Assembly: GCA_017429165.1 (NCBI GenBank)
Contig: JAFRPL010000023.1
Location: 24,705-88,704 of the forward strand
Reading direction: 5' to 3'
DNA from: Clostridia bacterium
GTDB lineage: Bacteria; Bacillota; Clostridia; Oscillospirales; CAG-382
Length of the DNA: 64,000 bases
The notes under the pieces were generated by a model that worked only from the letters and a program-made list of their open reading frames with translations, had not been told where the DNA came from and did not search any database. Numbering within the stretch: the first letter of the stretch is position 1; every line of letters starts with the position of its first letter. Position numbers and translations under genes: made by a program. Positions 8,691-16,152 of this stretch are shown here, one piece after another.

Positions 8691-9370
8691 TTGTCTTCGC
8701 CTCCTTCGCCGCATTCACGCTTGTCTTTGCTTTGGCAAAGCGAAGCCATGGGGCAGGAAGCGCAGCCCGGTTCGGGATTCTTGCGCTTTGCGATCCGGTT
8801 GACGAGCGCTATGAGTATGCCGTACACGAAGAACCCGCCCGCGGTCATTGCGAAAATGCCTATGGGTTCAACGATCTTGTCGGTGACCGATATGCCGAAC
8901 AGCGTTCCGCTGCCCAGAAATTCGCGGATAATACCCATCGCCGTGATGGCGAGCGTGAATCCGCAGCCCATTCCGAGCCCGTCGAGCACCGAAGGCCATA
9001 CTTTGTTTTTGGAAGCGAACATCTCCGCCCTGCCCAGGATTATGCAGTTGACGACGATGAGCGGCAGGAATATGCCCAGCGATTTGTCGAGCGCCGGAAC
9101 GAACGCCTTGATGAGCATCTGTATTATGGAAACGAACGAGGCGATCACGGTTATGAACGCGGGTATGCGCACCGAATCGGGAATGAACTTCTTGAGCGCC
9201 GAGATGACCGCGTTGGAGCAGACCAGCACGAGCGTGGCGGCGACACCCATCCCCAGACTGTCGAGCGCCGAAGACGAGATGGCGAGAGTGGGGCATGTGC
9301 CCAGAAGCAGTACCAGCGTGGGGTTTTCCTTAATGAGCCCTTTGGTGAACTCTTTCATATTGCCCGCCAT
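8687..9370 (-). CDS. rnfE: RnfE, membrane subunit of the Rnf complex
   Basis: 227 residues, six hydrophobic helices plus a soluble tail. The N-terminal NPTLVLLLGTCPTLAISSSA carries the conserved Cys of the RnfA/RnfE pair. Odd feature: the tail after the last helix contains CASCPMASLCQ and ends DKRECGEGGEDK, a small Cys-rich extension that could be a redox or metal site (inference). Overlaps rnfA by four bases; one base separates its start from the rnfG stop. Confidence 0.94.
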   Translation of the reverse strand: MAGNMKEFTKGLIKENPTLVLLLGTCPTLAISSSALDSLGMGVAATLVLVCSNAVISALKKFIPDSVRIPAFITVIASFVSIIQMLIKAFVPALDKSLGIFLPLIVVNCIILGRAEMFASKNKVWPSVLDGLGMGCGFTLAITAMGIIREFLGSGTLFGISVTDKIVEPIGIFAMTAGGFFVYGILIALVNRIAKRKNPEPGCASCPMASLCQSKDKRECGEGGEDK

Positions 9371-9371
9371 A

Positions 9372-9899
9372 TCATTCCCCTCCTTTCAGCGCGTTGTATT
9401 TTTCGCACGCGGCGTTGACCGCCTGAGCAACGCCGTTGGTGGTGCGGGTGGCTCCGGTCCAGCCGTCGATGTTTTTGCCCTTGACGAACGTCTGCACCGG
9501 TTTGCCCGTGTATTCGTCCGTGAAATCGTTCTTTATCGCTTTTCCGCCGTAGGACGACGTTTCGGAATGCGAAAGCACCTTGACTCCGGTTATCACGCCG
9601 TCGACGTCGATACCCGTCATAACTGATATCGTTCCGCCGTAGCCCTTGCCTTCGGTGACGAAGACGTAACCGGCGACGTTATTGTTTGCGTCGTACGCGA
9701 GCGCGTAGCCGTCTTTTTTTTCGAACCGTTCGGCAGCGGGGCACACGACCGTGCGCTGCCGTATCTCTTCCTGCTTAGCCGCGTCGGCTATCTTCTGGTG
9801 CGTGAGCTCGTCGGTGAGCGCCAGGAGCAGCGCCGAGACCAGGCAGATGCAGAAGAGCGAGAGCGCCGGAATGAAGACTTTTTTGAATTTTCCGTTCAT
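9372..9899 (-). CDS. rnfG: RnfG, covalent-FMN subunit of the Rnf complex
   Basis: 175 residues: one N-terminal membrane anchor and an outward FMN-binding domain. The flavinylation motif is DGWTGATRTTNG at ~155-166; in this family FMN is attached through phosphoester to the last Thr of the (S/T)GAxxT motif by ApbE, which is encoded at the head of this operon. ISVMTGIDVDGVITGVKV is the usual preceding strand. Start overlaps rnfD stop (ATGA). Confidence 0.94.
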   Translation of the reverse strand: MNGKFKKVFIPALSLFCICLVSALLLALTDELTHQKIADAAKQEEIRQRTVVCPAAERFEKKDGYALAYDANNNVAGYVFVTEGKGYGGTISVMTGIDVDGVITGVKVLSHSETSSYGGKAIKNDFTDEYTGKPVQTFVKGKNIDGWTGATRTTNGVAQAVNAACEKYNALKGGE

Positions 9900-10816
9900 T
9901 TCGCCGCCCCCTTGCCCGCGCCCAGAGGACGCGCGTAATATATGTCGTCAAGCCGCGGCGATATGATGTTCATAAGCAGAATGGCGTACGAAACGCCTTC
10001 CGGCAGCGACGCGTAAACGCGTATGAGGATCGTGATTATACCGCAGCCGATCCCGAAAATGAGCTTGCCCACGAAGGTGACGGGAGACGTGGCGTAGTCT
10101 GTCGCCATAAACACCGCGCCGAACAGCAATCCGCCCGAAAGCAGCTGGTAAGGCACGTCCTGGCCGCAGATGAGCGCCATGACCGCCGCCGATCCGAGAT
10201 ACGCGAGCGTGACGGTGGGAGTCACGACCTTGCGGGCCAGCAGATAAACAAAGCCCAGAAGGATCGCCGCCGCGCAGGTCTCGCCCACGCAGCCGGGAGT
10301 GTTGCCTATGAATAAGTCAAGCAGGCTGTACGCGCCTTTTCCGGCGGCGAGCGGAGTCGCCGAAGTCACGGCGTCCGCCATATATACAGTCTTGGAAAAC
10401 TGCGAAACTCCCGAAAACGAGATGAGCAGCACTATACGCGCGGTGCACGCCGGGTTGGCGAAGTTCTGACCTATGCCGCCGAACATCTGCTTTACCACGA
10501 CTATCGCCACCACCGAACCGAACGCCGCTATTATCAGCGGGCAATCGGCGGGAAGTATGAGCCCCAGTATCACGCCGGACACAAGCGCCGAAAGGTCCTG
10601 CGCCGTCTGTTCGCGTTTCATAACGATGCGCGAAACGTATTCGGCGAGCACCGCCGAAGCCGCCGTGACCGCCACGACGAGCAGCGCGCGGAATCCGAAA
10701 AAGACCGTCCCCGCTATAACGCAGGGCAGCAGCGCTATGAGCACGTCGAGCATTATGTTCTGCGTGGAACGTCCGCCGCGTATATGCGGCGATGAAGAAA
10801 CGTTGAGTTTATCCAT
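9896..10816 (-). CDS. rnfD: RnfD, membrane flavoprotein subunit of the Rnf complex
   Basis: 306 residues with about ten membrane helices. N-terminal SSSPHIRGGRSTQNIMLDV is the family signature, and FMATDYATSPVTFVG near residue 240 holds the Thr that carries the second ApbE-attached FMN. I choose ATG 10816 (MDKLNVSSS) because GGAG lies eight bases upstream; a GTG three codons earlier overlaps that site. Twelve bases separate it from rnfC. Confidence 0.95.
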   Translation of the reverse strand: MDKLNVSSSPHIRGGRSTQNIMLDVLIALLPCVIAGTVFFGFRALLVVAVTAASAVLAEYVSRIVMKREQTAQDLSALVSGVILGLILPADCPLIIAAFGSVVAIVVVKQMFGGIGQNFANPACTARIVLLISFSGVSQFSKTVYMADAVTSATPLAAGKGAYSLLDLFIGNTPGCVGETCAAAILLGFVYLLARKVVTPTVTLAYLGSAAVMALICGQDVPYQLLSGGLLFGAVFMATDYATSPVTFVGKLIFGIGCGIITILIRVYASLPEGVSYAILLMNIISPRLDDIYYARPLGAGKGAAK

Positions 10817-10828
10817 TTTTTCCACTCC

Positions 10829-12163
10829 TTACTTCTGCTTTGATTCGCGCAGTATGGCTTTCGCCACGCGCATCTGCTGAGTGATATATCGCTTTGCGGG
10901 GCAGTTGTAGGTACAGCACCCGCATTCTATGCAGTTCATTACGCCAAGCTTTTCGAGCTCGGCGACGTCCTTGCGCGCCGCGGCGCGCTGGATGCGCACC
11001 GGCTGGAGCCGCATGGGGCAGGAGGTGATGCACCTGCCGCAGTTGATGCACGCCGTTTCGGGCGGGATCTCGGCGTCCTTGCCGGAAAACGCCAGGATGG
11101 CGTTGTTCTGTTTGAGCACCGGCGTGGAAAGATCCGACACCGCGACGCCCATCATCGGGCCGCCCATAAGCACTTTTTCGGCGTTTTTGACTTTGCAGAA
11201 ATCGAGCACGTTGGTTATGGGAACGCCCACGGGGACTATATAGTTGCCGCGCATCCCCACGGCGGAGCCGTCGACGGTTATGCGCTTTTTGATGAGCGGC
11301 ACGCCGGTCTTGAGATAATCGGCGATGAACGAAAGCGTGGTTATGTTTATTACCACGCAGCCGGCGTCGAGCGGGAGCTTGCCCGCCGGGACCGTTCTGC
11401 CCGTGCACGAACGGACGAGCACTTTTTCGGCGCCCTGGGGGTAGTTGGTCCTCAGCTTGAGCACTTTTATGCGGTCGTGCGGATCGTACGTTTCGCTTTC
11501 GGCTATGCTTTCCAAAAGCTCTATGGCGTCGGGCTTGTTGTTTTCCACGCCTATTATCACGCGCCTGAAGCCCAGAAGCTCCTGCAGCGTGTAAAGGCCG
11601 CTCATTATGTTCCACGAATTTTCAAGTATCTCGCGGTGGTCGCAGGTTATGTACGGTTCGCATTCCGCGCCGTTGACAATAAGCGTATCGGCTTTGTCGG
11701 GAGTGACGTTGAGCTTGACGTGAGTGGGGAACCCCGCGCCGCCGAGCCCCACGCAGCCGGAAGCGCGCACGGCTTTGAGCAGAGATTCGCGGTCGTTTAC
11801 CTCGGGCGGCTTTATATCCGGCGAAAGCTCCTGCAGCCCGTCGGGTTCTATAAACACCGCGTCGCAGGGGGAGCCGTTGGGCATCCTTATCCTTGCGATC
11901 TTTTTGACGGTGCCGGACACCGAAGAATGCACGGGCGCGGACACGAACGCGGTGGTGTCGGCGATCACCTGCCCGACGAGCACCCGGTCGCCGGCCTTTA
12001 CGCACGGCACGCACGGCGCGCCGATATGCTGCTGAACGGGCAGCACTATCATCCCCGGCAGCGGGACGGATATCGATTCCCTGCCGCAGGTGTTTTTGAA
12101 ATGGGGCGTCTTTGCGCCGCCGCGGCCGGAATACGGCTTTTTAGGAAAAACGGCTTGTTCCAT
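10829..12163 (-). CDS. rnfC: RnfC, NADH-side subunit of the Rnf complex
   Basis: 444-residue peripheral subunit that exchanges electrons with NAD+. The nucleotide/FMN part has GLGGAGFPTHVKL (~132-144) and the SLBB/quinone-loop-like segment; two 4Fe-4S motifs follow, CINCGRCITSCP and CIECGCCTYNCP. N-terminal GGAKTPHFKNTC is typical of RnfC. First rnf gene; 54 bases after the Gx transporter gene, still same strand. Confidence 0.95.
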   Translation of the reverse strand: MEQAVFPKKPYSGRGGAKTPHFKNTCGRESISVPLPGMIVLPVQQHIGAPCVPCVKAGDRVLVGQVIADTTAFVSAPVHSSVSGTVKKIARIRMPNGSPCDAVFIEPDGLQELSPDIKPPEVNDRESLLKAVRASGCVGLGGAGFPTHVKLNVTPDKADTLIVNGAECEPYITCDHREILENSWNIMSGLYTLQELLGFRRVIIGVENNKPDAIELLESIAESETYDPHDRIKVLKLRTNYPQGAEKVLVRSCTGRTVPAGKLPLDAGCVVINITTLSFIADYLKTGVPLIKKRITVDGSAVGMRGNYIVPVGVPITNVLDFCKVKNAEKVLMGGPMMGVAVSDLSTPVLKQNNAILAFSGKDAEIPPETACINCGRCITSCPMRLQPVRIQRAAARKDVAELEKLGVMNCIECGCCTYNCPAKRYITQQMRVAKAILRESKQK

Positions 12164-12217
12164 ATCGTTCCCTTTCTTTACCGCTAAAATCGCGGTCTAT
12201 GTTTATGTTCGGCGCCG

Positions 12218-12724
12218 TCAAGGCGCGTAATCGCGTTTTGAAATGAATCTGAGCGCAAGGTCGAGCAGTATCCCCGTGAGCGCGCCGCAGGCGGTCCCGA
12301 GTATGAGCAGATACGGCAGATACCAGAACGCCGCCGTGCCTATGATGAGCGAATACACGCACACCTGAGCCAGATTGTGGAACGCGGCTGACGCCACGCC
12401 TATGCCGATGCAGCCCACTTTTCCGCGTGCAAAGCGCAGGAGCAGCACCGTCACGCACGCCGAGACCAGGCCGCCCGCAAGCGAAAGCAGGAACGCCGTG
12501 GTCCCGCGCGTTATGAGCACGAACACGCTTTTGATCAGCGCCACGGCGAAAGCCGCAAACGGTGACACCGCCGCGGCGGCGGTCATTGAAGCCACGTTGG
12601 AAATACCTATTCTGAACCCCGGCGGCGCGAACGGCAGCGGAGGGATGAGCGATTCCAGCGCGCCGGACGCCACGGCGAAAGCCGAAAGCACGCCCGCGAG
12701 CGCGATCTTTTCGCCGCGTTTCAT
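12218..12724 (-). CDS. Gx transporter family membrane protein
   Basis: 168 residues, five to six hydrophobic segments, of the family annotated as Gx transporter / heptaprenyl diphosphate synthase component I-like. FAPPGFRIGISNVASM near the N-terminus and CIGIGVASAAFHNLAQV in the second half are the Gly/Asn-rich motifs of the family. It commonly accompanies ApbE and NusG-II proteins beside rnf genes in Clostridia. Its substrate is not established; a flavin or quinone precursor link is only a guess. Start overlaps the NusG-II stop (ATGA). Confidence 0.75.
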   Translation of the reverse strand: MKRGEKIALAGVLSAFAVASGALESLIPPLPFAPPGFRIGISNVASMTAAAAVSPFAAFAVALIKSVFVLITRGTTAFLLSLAGGLVSACVTVLLLRFARGKVGCIGIGVASAAFHNLAQVCVYSLIIGTAAFWYLPYLLILGTACGALTGILLDLALRFISKRDYAP

Positions 12725-13098
12725 CCCGTCACCCCGTCATATTCGCCCTCGCCGGTTATGCGCACCGAAACTCCGGCGGGCATACACACGGCGACCTGGC
12801 CTTTTTTATTCAAAAGCCCGAACTCCACGCAGCGTTTGTCGGGGCAGGGCGAAGACAAAAAGCGTATCCCCTGCGGCGACACCTCGATGACCACTTCCAA
12901 ATCGCCGCTCACCGTAAAGGTGTATCCTTCTTTTACGCCGTCAAGGTCTATCACTCTTACCGTTTCGCCGCGGTATTCCACGACCGCCGTGCGGCCGCCG
13001 CCTTGCGAAAGCGATATGAATATCAGCGCGGCGGCGCCGATCAGCAGGACGGCGAGCGCAATGAACAGATCGGCTTTTTTGAACAGTCTCGTCTTCAC
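12721..13098 (-). CDS. NusG domain II-containing membrane-anchored protein
   Basis: 125 residues: one N-terminal membrane helix (ADLFIALAVLLIGAAALIFI) and a beta-rich domain resembling NusG domain II, with FLSSPCPDKRCVEFGLL carrying two conserved cysteines. The start is a GTG at 13098 that overlaps the apbE stop (GTGA). Such proteins cluster with rnf/apbE genes in many anaerobes but their role in the complex is undefined; assembly or maturation is plausible. Confidence 0.8.
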   Translation of the reverse strand: MKTRLFKKADLFIALAVLLIGAAALIFISLSQGGGRTAVVEYRGETVRVIDLDGVKEGYTFTVSGDLEVVIEVSPQGIRFLSSPCPDKRCVEFGLLNKKGQVAVCMPAGVSVRITGEGEYDGVTG

Positions 13099-14069
13099 GG
13101 CAGCACCTCGTACGATTCGCATTCGACATACGGCGCAAGCTCTTTTGTGACGAACACGGCGCCGTCTTCGCGCACGAACAGCGCCGACGCGGAGTATTTT
13201 TCGAGCAGCGGCAGACTTTTTTCCATTCCCATGCAAAAGCAGGCGGAAGAAAGCATATCCGAAAGCGCGCCGTCGCCGCAAACCACGGTGACGGATATAA
13301 GCCCGTTGTGAACGGGGTAACCGGTGGAAGGGTCGAGCAGATGATGGTATTCCGCTCCGTCGGCGAAAAAGCGTTTTTCGTAGCTGCCGGAAGTGGAAAT
13401 ATACGTATCGGTGAGCGTGAGCACCGCTGCTGCGCCGGCGGGGTCGAACGGACTGCGCACCGCTATGCGGAAATTTTTGCCGTTTTTGGTTCCGAAAACG
13501 CCCACGCTGCCGCCCACTGTGACTATTCCGCCGGACGCGCCGTACGCTTTGTACGTTTCCACGGCTTTTTGGCAGGCGGCGCCTTTTCCGGCGGCGGAAA
13601 GATCGATCTGCGCACCGTTCGCAAGGCGTATCCCGTCCGCGCCGAATATTATGTTTTCGCCGCCCGTTATCGCGAGCGCGGACGCGAGCTCGCTTGCGGC
13701 GGGAATATGCGGTTCGCCGGAGTCGAACCCCCACGCGCGGACCAGAGGCAGCACGGTGATATCGTATGCGCCGCCGGTGTCGCGCCAGAGCTCCGCGCTT
13801 TTTACAATGATGTCGTACGCGTCGCCGCGGCTCGCAAGCGTTCCGCCCGAATTGAGCAAAGCGACTCCGCCGTCTTTGCGGTACGAAACGTCTTCTTCAA
13901 GCGCAGCTATCGCGTCAAACGCCGCTTTCAGGCAGTCTTCGCCCGCGCCCCAGACGGTCTGCGTGACCTCGGCGCCCATGGCATATTCCACCGTTCCGCG
14001 GTAAGGCGCGGCGCAGGAAACCGCGAGCGTCAGCGCGAGGGACACCAGAATGAGCGCGGCTTTTTTCAA
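13095..14069 (-). CDS. apbE: ApbE, FAD:protein FMN transferase lipoprotein
   Basis: Transfers FMN from FAD to Thr residues of RnfG and RnfD outside the membrane. 324 residues: signal peptide with lipobox ending LAVSC (Cys ~19), then DLSAAGKGAACQKAVE (FAD site), and HHLLDPSTGYP followed by the Mg/FAD Asp region. I start at TTG 14069 because GGAGG lies eight bases upstream; the longer TTG at 14084 overlaps that ribosome site. First gene of the nine-gene rnf operon, behind a strong promoter at 14102-14130. Confidence 0.92.
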   Translation of the reverse strand: MKKAALILVSLALTLAVSCAAPYRGTVEYAMGAEVTQTVWGAGEDCLKAAFDAIAALEEDVSYRKDGGVALLNSGGTLASRGDAYDIIVKSAELWRDTGGAYDITVLPLVRAWGFDSGEPHIPAASELASALAITGGENIIFGADGIRLANGAQIDLSAAGKGAACQKAVETYKAYGASGGIVTVGGSVGVFGTKNGKNFRIAVRSPFDPAGAAAVLTLTDTYISTSGSYEKRFFADGAEYHHLLDPSTGYPVHNGLISVTVVCGDGALSDMLSSACFCMGMEKSLPLLEKYSASALFVREDGAVFVTKELAPYVECESYEVLP

Positions 14070-14101
14070 CGCGTAGACCTCCAACCATAATTTATCATGT
14101 T

Positions 14102-14130
14102 ATTATATCACGAAATATATATTAATTCAA
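14102..14130 (-). promoter_or_regulatory. Sigma-A-type promoter of the apbE-rnf operon
   Basis: On the minus strand, TTGAAT (14125-14130) and TATAAT (14102-14107) are separated by exactly 17 bases in an AT-rich stretch. It lies about 35 bases before the TTG start of apbE, so the leader is short with no room for a riboswitch. Confidence 0.8.
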
Positions 14131-14220
14131 TATATATTATCAAAATAACGCGCGCAAAACTCAAAAACACTTCCCCGCTTTGCGAATACCCCGGCGCAAA
14201 CGGGCAGAAAATAAGAAAGG

Positions 14221-14910
14221 GTGATATTTACGGCTGCCATATTTCTGCGCACGCTGATACTTTATATAACGCTTACCGCGGTGATGCGATTCATGGGCAA
14301 GCGGCAGATAGGCGAACTGCAGCTGCCCGAATTCGTGGCGGCGGTGATGATATCGCAGATCGCGTCCATACCGGTGGCGGATGCCGATATCCCGCTGCTG
14401 CACGGGCTCGTCCCGGTGCTGACGCTCGGCGCGCTGGAGGTAACGACCGCTTTTGCGTGCAAAAAGATACCGCGCCTGCGGCGGCACATATACGGCGAGC
14501 CGCTGGTGCTTATGGAAGGCGGCAGAATAGACGAAAAAACGCTTGAAAAAGCGCGCATTTCGGCGGAAGAGGTGCTCGCCGCCGTGCGGAGCGCGGGGCT
14601 TTCTTCGCCGGACGACGCCGAATGCGTGATACTGGAGCAATCGGGAAAGCTCACGGTGCTGGCGCGCAAAAGCAGTTCGCCTTTGACTTTTGAAGGCGCG
14701 GGCGTTTTTGCCGAAGAGCCCGGCGCCGAACTGCCGGTGATGGCAGAAGGCGCGGTGATCCGCCGTTTTGCCGAGGCGCGCGGAAAAGACGAAAAAGCGA
14801 TACTTGAAGAGCTGAAAAAGCGCGGTACGACCCCCGCGCAGACCCTTTATATGACCGTAGACCGCAAAGGCGGCATCAAGACCGCGCAAAGCGAAAAGGG
14901 CAAAAAATGA
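14221..14910 (+). CDS. DUF421 (YetF-type) membrane protein
   Basis: 229 residues: three N-terminal membrane helices with RTLILYITLTAVMRFMGKRQIGELQLPEFV, the hallmark of DUF421/YetF, then a cytosolic alpha/beta tail with GEPLVLMEGGRID and a C-terminal VDRKGGI. Members are linked to spore and stress physiology in Bacilli, function unproven. The GTG start at 14221 abuts an AGAAAGG ribosome site with no spacer, so the true start is uncertain, but the length before RTLILY fits the family. Four-base overlap with the next gene. Confidence 0.85.
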   Translation: MIFTAAIFLRTLILYITLTAVMRFMGKRQIGELQLPEFVAAVMISQIASIPVADADIPLLHGLVPVLTLGALEVTTAFACKKIPRLRRHIYGEPLVLMEGGRIDEKTLEKARISAEEVLAAVRSAGLSSPDDAECVILEQSGKLTVLARKSSSPLTFEGAGVFAEEPGAELPVMAEGAVIRRFAEARGKDEKAILEELKKRGTTPAQTLYMTVDRKGGIKTAQSEKGKK

Positions 14911-15254
14911 AGAGATTCCTTATATCGGCGCTGGCGCTTGCCGCTATGCTCGCGCTGGTGTGCGTAAGCGGCGCGCGCAACAGGCGCCGGGCGGAAATTT
15001 TATGCGAGGCGGCGCGCGGTATGACGCCGCAAAGCGCGGCGGAATTTGAAGAAAAGTGGAAAGAAACGAGAAAACGTTTTGCGCTTTCGGTCCGCGAACA
15101 CCTGCTGGAACGGGTGGACGGCGCGGCGTGCGACGCGGCGAGCGCGGCGAGCGCCGGCGACGAAACGGCGTTCATAACGGCGAAGCGCCGCCTTGTGGCG
15201 GCGCTGGAAAATATCGCCGGCGGCGATGCGTGGGATTTTTTGAACGTCTTTTGA
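14907..15254 (+). CDS. DUF4363-like small protein
   Basis: 115 residues: an N-terminal membrane helix (FLISALALAAMLALVCVSGA) and a helical tail rich in Arg, Glu and Ala. Size, topology and position directly after DUF421 match the DUF4363 proteins commonly paired with it. The ATG overlaps the DUF421 stop, so the two are probably made together and may form one complex (inference). No enzyme motif is visible. Confidence 0.65.
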   Translation: MKRFLISALALAAMLALVCVSGARNRRRAEILCEAARGMTPQSAAEFEEKWKETRKRFALSVREHLLERVDGAACDAASAASAGDETAFITAKRRLVAALENIAGGDAWDFLNVF

Positions 15255-15256
15255 TA

Positions 15257-15285
15257 TTGACAACAACACGCCGCGAGTATATAAT
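15257..15285 (+). promoter_or_regulatory. Consensus sigma-A promoter of rpe
   Basis: TTGACA (15257-15262), 17-base spacer, TATAAT (15280-15285): a perfect consensus. It leaves a leader of roughly 140 bases before the rpe ATG. That leader holds an in-frame ATG at 15284, which would overlap the -10 element and is not expected to be transcribed. Confidence 0.88.
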
Positions 15286-15430
15286 GAATGCGTGGGCGCG
15301 CCGGATGAAAAACCGTTGGTTCCTTTGCCTTTCACTTCCGCGCCGGCGCGCGGCACGCAGGGTCTTTATAAAAGCAAAAGTTTGCCTTTACATTACATTC
15401 TATGTCGTTAACAGGCGAAAGGAAACGAAT

Positions 15431-16105
15431 ATGCGAAAAAAAGAGATATTGCTGTCGCCCTCGCTGCTTTCGTGCGATTTTGCGCGCGCGGGCGAGCAGC
15501 TGAAAGAGCTTGAACGCCTTGGCGTGAAATGGCTGCACCTTGACGTTATGGACGGCGCTTTCGTGCCCAACATCTCGTTCGGCATCCCCGTCATAAAATC
15601 GATCAGAAACTCGACTGCGCTTTTCTTCGACACCCATCTTATGATAGACGCGCCCGAACGTTACATAAAGCAGTTCGCTTCCGCGGGGAGCGACTGCATA
15701 ACGTTCCACATAGAGGCGACGTCAGATCCTTCCGCCGTACTGGATATGATCCACGCCGAAGGCAAGCTTGCCGGCATATCGGTAAAGCCGGCGACCCCAG
15801 TGCAAAGCGTATATCCGCTGCTCGAAAAATGTGATCTCGCGCTGGTGATGAGCGTGGAGCCGGGATTCGGCGGCCAGAGCTACATGGATCCCGCCACCGA
15901 AAAGATACGGCTGCTCAAGAATCACATAAAACGCAAGGGGTACAAAACGCTGGTCTCGGTCGACGGCGGCATAGACGTCAAGACCGCGCCGGTCGCCGCC
16001 GGAGCCGGAGCCGACGTGCTCGTCGCCGGCAGCGCCGTTTTCGGCAAAGGCGATATTGAAACGGCGGTCGAAAACCTTCGCGCCGCAGTAAAAGGGCTTG
16101 TGTAA
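15431..16105 (+). CDS. rpe: Ribulose-phosphate 3-epimerase
   Basis: Interconverts ribulose-5-P and xylulose-5-P in the pentose-phosphate pathway. 224-residue TIM barrel: LSPSLLSCDFA, WLHLDVMDGAFVPNISFG (metal His and Asp), THLMIDAPE, FHIEA, VMSVEPGFGGQSY, SVDGGI and VAGSAVFG. I start at ATG 15431, which has an AAAGGA ribosome site; the reading frame is open far upstream but includes the preceding gene. Followed directly by a strong hairpin terminator. Confidence 0.96.
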   Translation: MRKKEILLSPSLLSCDFARAGEQLKELERLGVKWLHLDVMDGAFVPNISFGIPVIKSIRNSTALFFDTHLMIDAPERYIKQFASAGSDCITFHIEATSDPSAVLDMIHAEGKLAGISVKPATPVQSVYPLLEKCDLALVMSVEPGFGGQSYMDPATEKIRLLKNHIKRKGYKTLVSVDGGIDVKTAPVAAGAGADVLVAGSAVFGKGDIETAVENLRAAVKGLV

Positions 16106-16121
16106 CCGTAAAAAAGTAAAA

Positions 16122-16152
16122 CCGGATGAACGTTGCGTTCATCCGGCTTTTT
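16122..16152. terminator. Bidirectional terminator between rpe and cotH-like gene
   Basis: An 11-base perfect stem (CCGGATGAACG / CGTTCATCCGG, loop TTG) is followed by CTTTTT on the plus strand and has A-rich sequence on the other side, so it can end transcripts from both convergent genes. The T-run touches the CotH stop codon. Confidence 0.85.

Noticed and set aside
12721..13734. Long Arg-rich ORF spanning the NusG-II gene and apbE
   Set aside because: Its first two thirds are apbE read in another frame, with extreme Arg content; only the last 125 codons from GTG 13098 are a real protein.
14221..14232. Lost TTG start for DUF421 similar to the deacetylase case
   Set aside because: A TTT also follows the ribosome site by six bases, but a usable GTG at 14221 gives a family-typical N-terminus, so no lesion needs to be assumed.
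15284..15430. In-frame 49-codon N-terminal extension of Rpe from an ATG at 15284
   Set aside because: The ATG lies within the -10 element, so it would not be on the transcript; the encoded Arg-rich peptide is unlike Rpe, and ATG 15431 has a ribosome site.
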